This document shows positions 5,929 to 6,417 of a DNA stretch of 6,417 nucleotides, one piece after another (the first letter of the stretch is position 1; every line of letters begins with the position of its first letter). Source of the DNA: CAZDXJ01 sp964509475. GTDB lineage: Bacteria > Pseudomonadota > Gammaproteobacteria > Methylococcales > Methylomonadaceae. The notes under the pieces are model-generated. The model ran no database searches, was not told where the DNA came from, and saw only the letters and a program-made list of their open reading frames with translations. Location: positions 1 to 6,417 of the forward strand of contig CAZDXJ010000099.1 of assembly GCA_964509475.1 (NCBI GenBank), read 5' to 3'. The position numbers and the translations under genes are program-made.

Positions 5929-6356
5929 GTCTCAGAAGCTGTTTGGAACGTCCTGCAAAATCCGAAGGCTTGATATCCTGCATTAAATAGACACCGATAT
6001 GCTCCACAACACACGTGTTTCGGTCAGCAAGCGCTCCGCCGGATTTCCGTCCCTGGGTCTGGATTCCGGCAAATCCCTGCCGGAATGACGTATACACGAT
6101 GAAATCAGGCAGGCTTGCAATGACGCTTATCACCCCGCCATTCCGCCACGGACTGGCGGAATCCAGTGACAGGGATGTCACGACCAGCCCACAGTTCAGA
6201 ATCCTGGGTCAATGCCTTGAGATTTCTGGCGCAGCATTATTTTTGTACTGTGTCGGGTAAGGTTTCAGTACTTATTTGATATTTTATTGGCTTATGCCTT
6301 ATCTGATTCGACAATGAAAAATGGGTGTTGTACTGGTCTGCAAGGGGAGTTTCCAA
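5929..6356. other. Noncoding spacer with dispersed repeat
   Basis: No credible gene is present. The only notable open frame (6015-6260, plus) runs through the inverted repeat and has no family resemblance. The stretch holds the hairpin-pair repeat at 6050-6175 and a weak stem GTACTG/CAGTAC (6245-6250 with 6266-6271). AT-rich sequence follows from about 6270 to 6330, in which I see no convincing promoter. Confidence 0.6.
6050..6175. repeat. Inverted pair of hairpin repeats, MITE-like
   Basis: Hairpin one pairs ATTCCGGC (6063-6070) with GCCGGAAT (6079-6086). Hairpin two pairs ATTCCGCC (6140-6147) with GGCGGAAT (6155-6162). They lie in opposite orientation, one reading CTGGATTCC on its outer side and the other GGAATCCAG. 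The outer arms 6050-6070 and 6155-6175 are complementary at 17 of 21 positions, including TCCCTG at the edge. The whole 126-base block is therefore a long imperfect inverted repeat with no coding content. Short hairpins of the GGAATCCAG type are common as dispersed repeats in proteobacteria; mobility is inference. Confidence 0.65.
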
Positions 6357-6357
6357 G

Positions 6358-6417
6358 GGCTCTGTTGCATAAACCAACAGAATCCCCATATTTCAGAGTA
6401 TGAAGAGTAAAAAGAAA
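6358..6417 (+). mobile_element. Left end of a probable IS5-family (IS903-like) insertion sequence, partial
   Basis: GGCTCTGTTGCATAAA (6358-6373) closely resembles the terminal repeat of IS903-type elements, which I recall as beginning GGCTTTGTTG and continuing AATAAA. A lysine-rich open frame starts at 6400, about 42 bases in, where the transposase of such elements usually begins. Inside the end, TCTGTTG (6361-6367) and CAACAGA (6375-6381) form a perfect 7-bp hairpin. The element continues past the window, so its family, intactness and target duplication cannot be checked. Confidence 0.5.
6400..6417 (+). CDS. Possible transposase start, truncated by the window edge
   Basis: ATG at 6400 opens a frame reading MKSKKK up to the last base. 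A short lysine-rich N-terminus is common in IS5/IS903-type transposases. The upstream binding site is poor (GAG two bases before the ATG). Only six codons are visible, so the call rests mainly on the terminal-repeat-like sequence at 6358. Confidence 0.35.

Noticed and set aside
6015..6260. 81-codon plus-strand open frame
   Set aside because: It is a translation of the inverted hairpin repeats, with no ribosome binding site and no protein-like conservation visible.

Overview
The window looks like a chromosomal stretch of a gammaproteobacterium. It has a housekeeping core of six complete genes (about 530 to 5905) flanked on both sides by gene-poor, repeat-rich DNA. The layout of ppi and lpxH on one strand, divergent from cysS on the other, matches the ppiB-lpxH / cysS neighbourhood of E. 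coli and other Gammaproteobacteria. The cyclodeaminase/cyclohydrolase-family gene after cysS would fit an organism with an FchA-type folate C1 pathway, such as a methylotroph or methanotroph. That lineage guess is inference only.

Layout. Positions 1-527 hold no convincing gene. They contain a REP-like imperfect palindrome (1-82), a 44-45 bp direct repeat pair (122-165 and 227-271), an orphan hairpin with a T-run (280-310) and a strong 11-bp hairpin (488-513) that probably ends the minus-strand operon. The minus-strand operon, in transcription order, is a cyclophilin peptidyl-prolyl isomerase (3712-3131), LpxH (3123-2395), a YjgR/DUF853 HerA-like ATPase (2388-949) and a small cysteine-containing lipoprotein of unknown function (917-528). 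Gaps are 7, 6 and 31 bases, so one transcript is likely. A 137-bp divergent promoter region (3713-3849) separates it from the plus-strand pair cysS (3850-5256) and an FchA-like gene (5270-5905), which are 13 bases apart. After a weak terminator, 5929-6356 is noncoding with an inverted pair of hairpin repeats (6050-6175). From about 6358 the window seems to enter the left end of an insertion sequence resembling the IS903 branch of IS5, with a transposase possibly starting at 6400 and running off the edge.

How the genes work together. The core proteins are general cell machinery: protein folding, lipid A synthesis, cysteine charging of tRNA and folate one-carbon conversion. They are not one pathway. 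The most notable coding detail is that the cyclophilin has two well-formed translation starts. One gives a signal peptide and the other lies just past the predicted cleavage site, so both exported and cytoplasmic forms may be made. I see no defence system, CRISPR array, biosynthetic cluster or other clearly undescribed system here. The less explained material is the repeats at both ends and the small lipoprotein.
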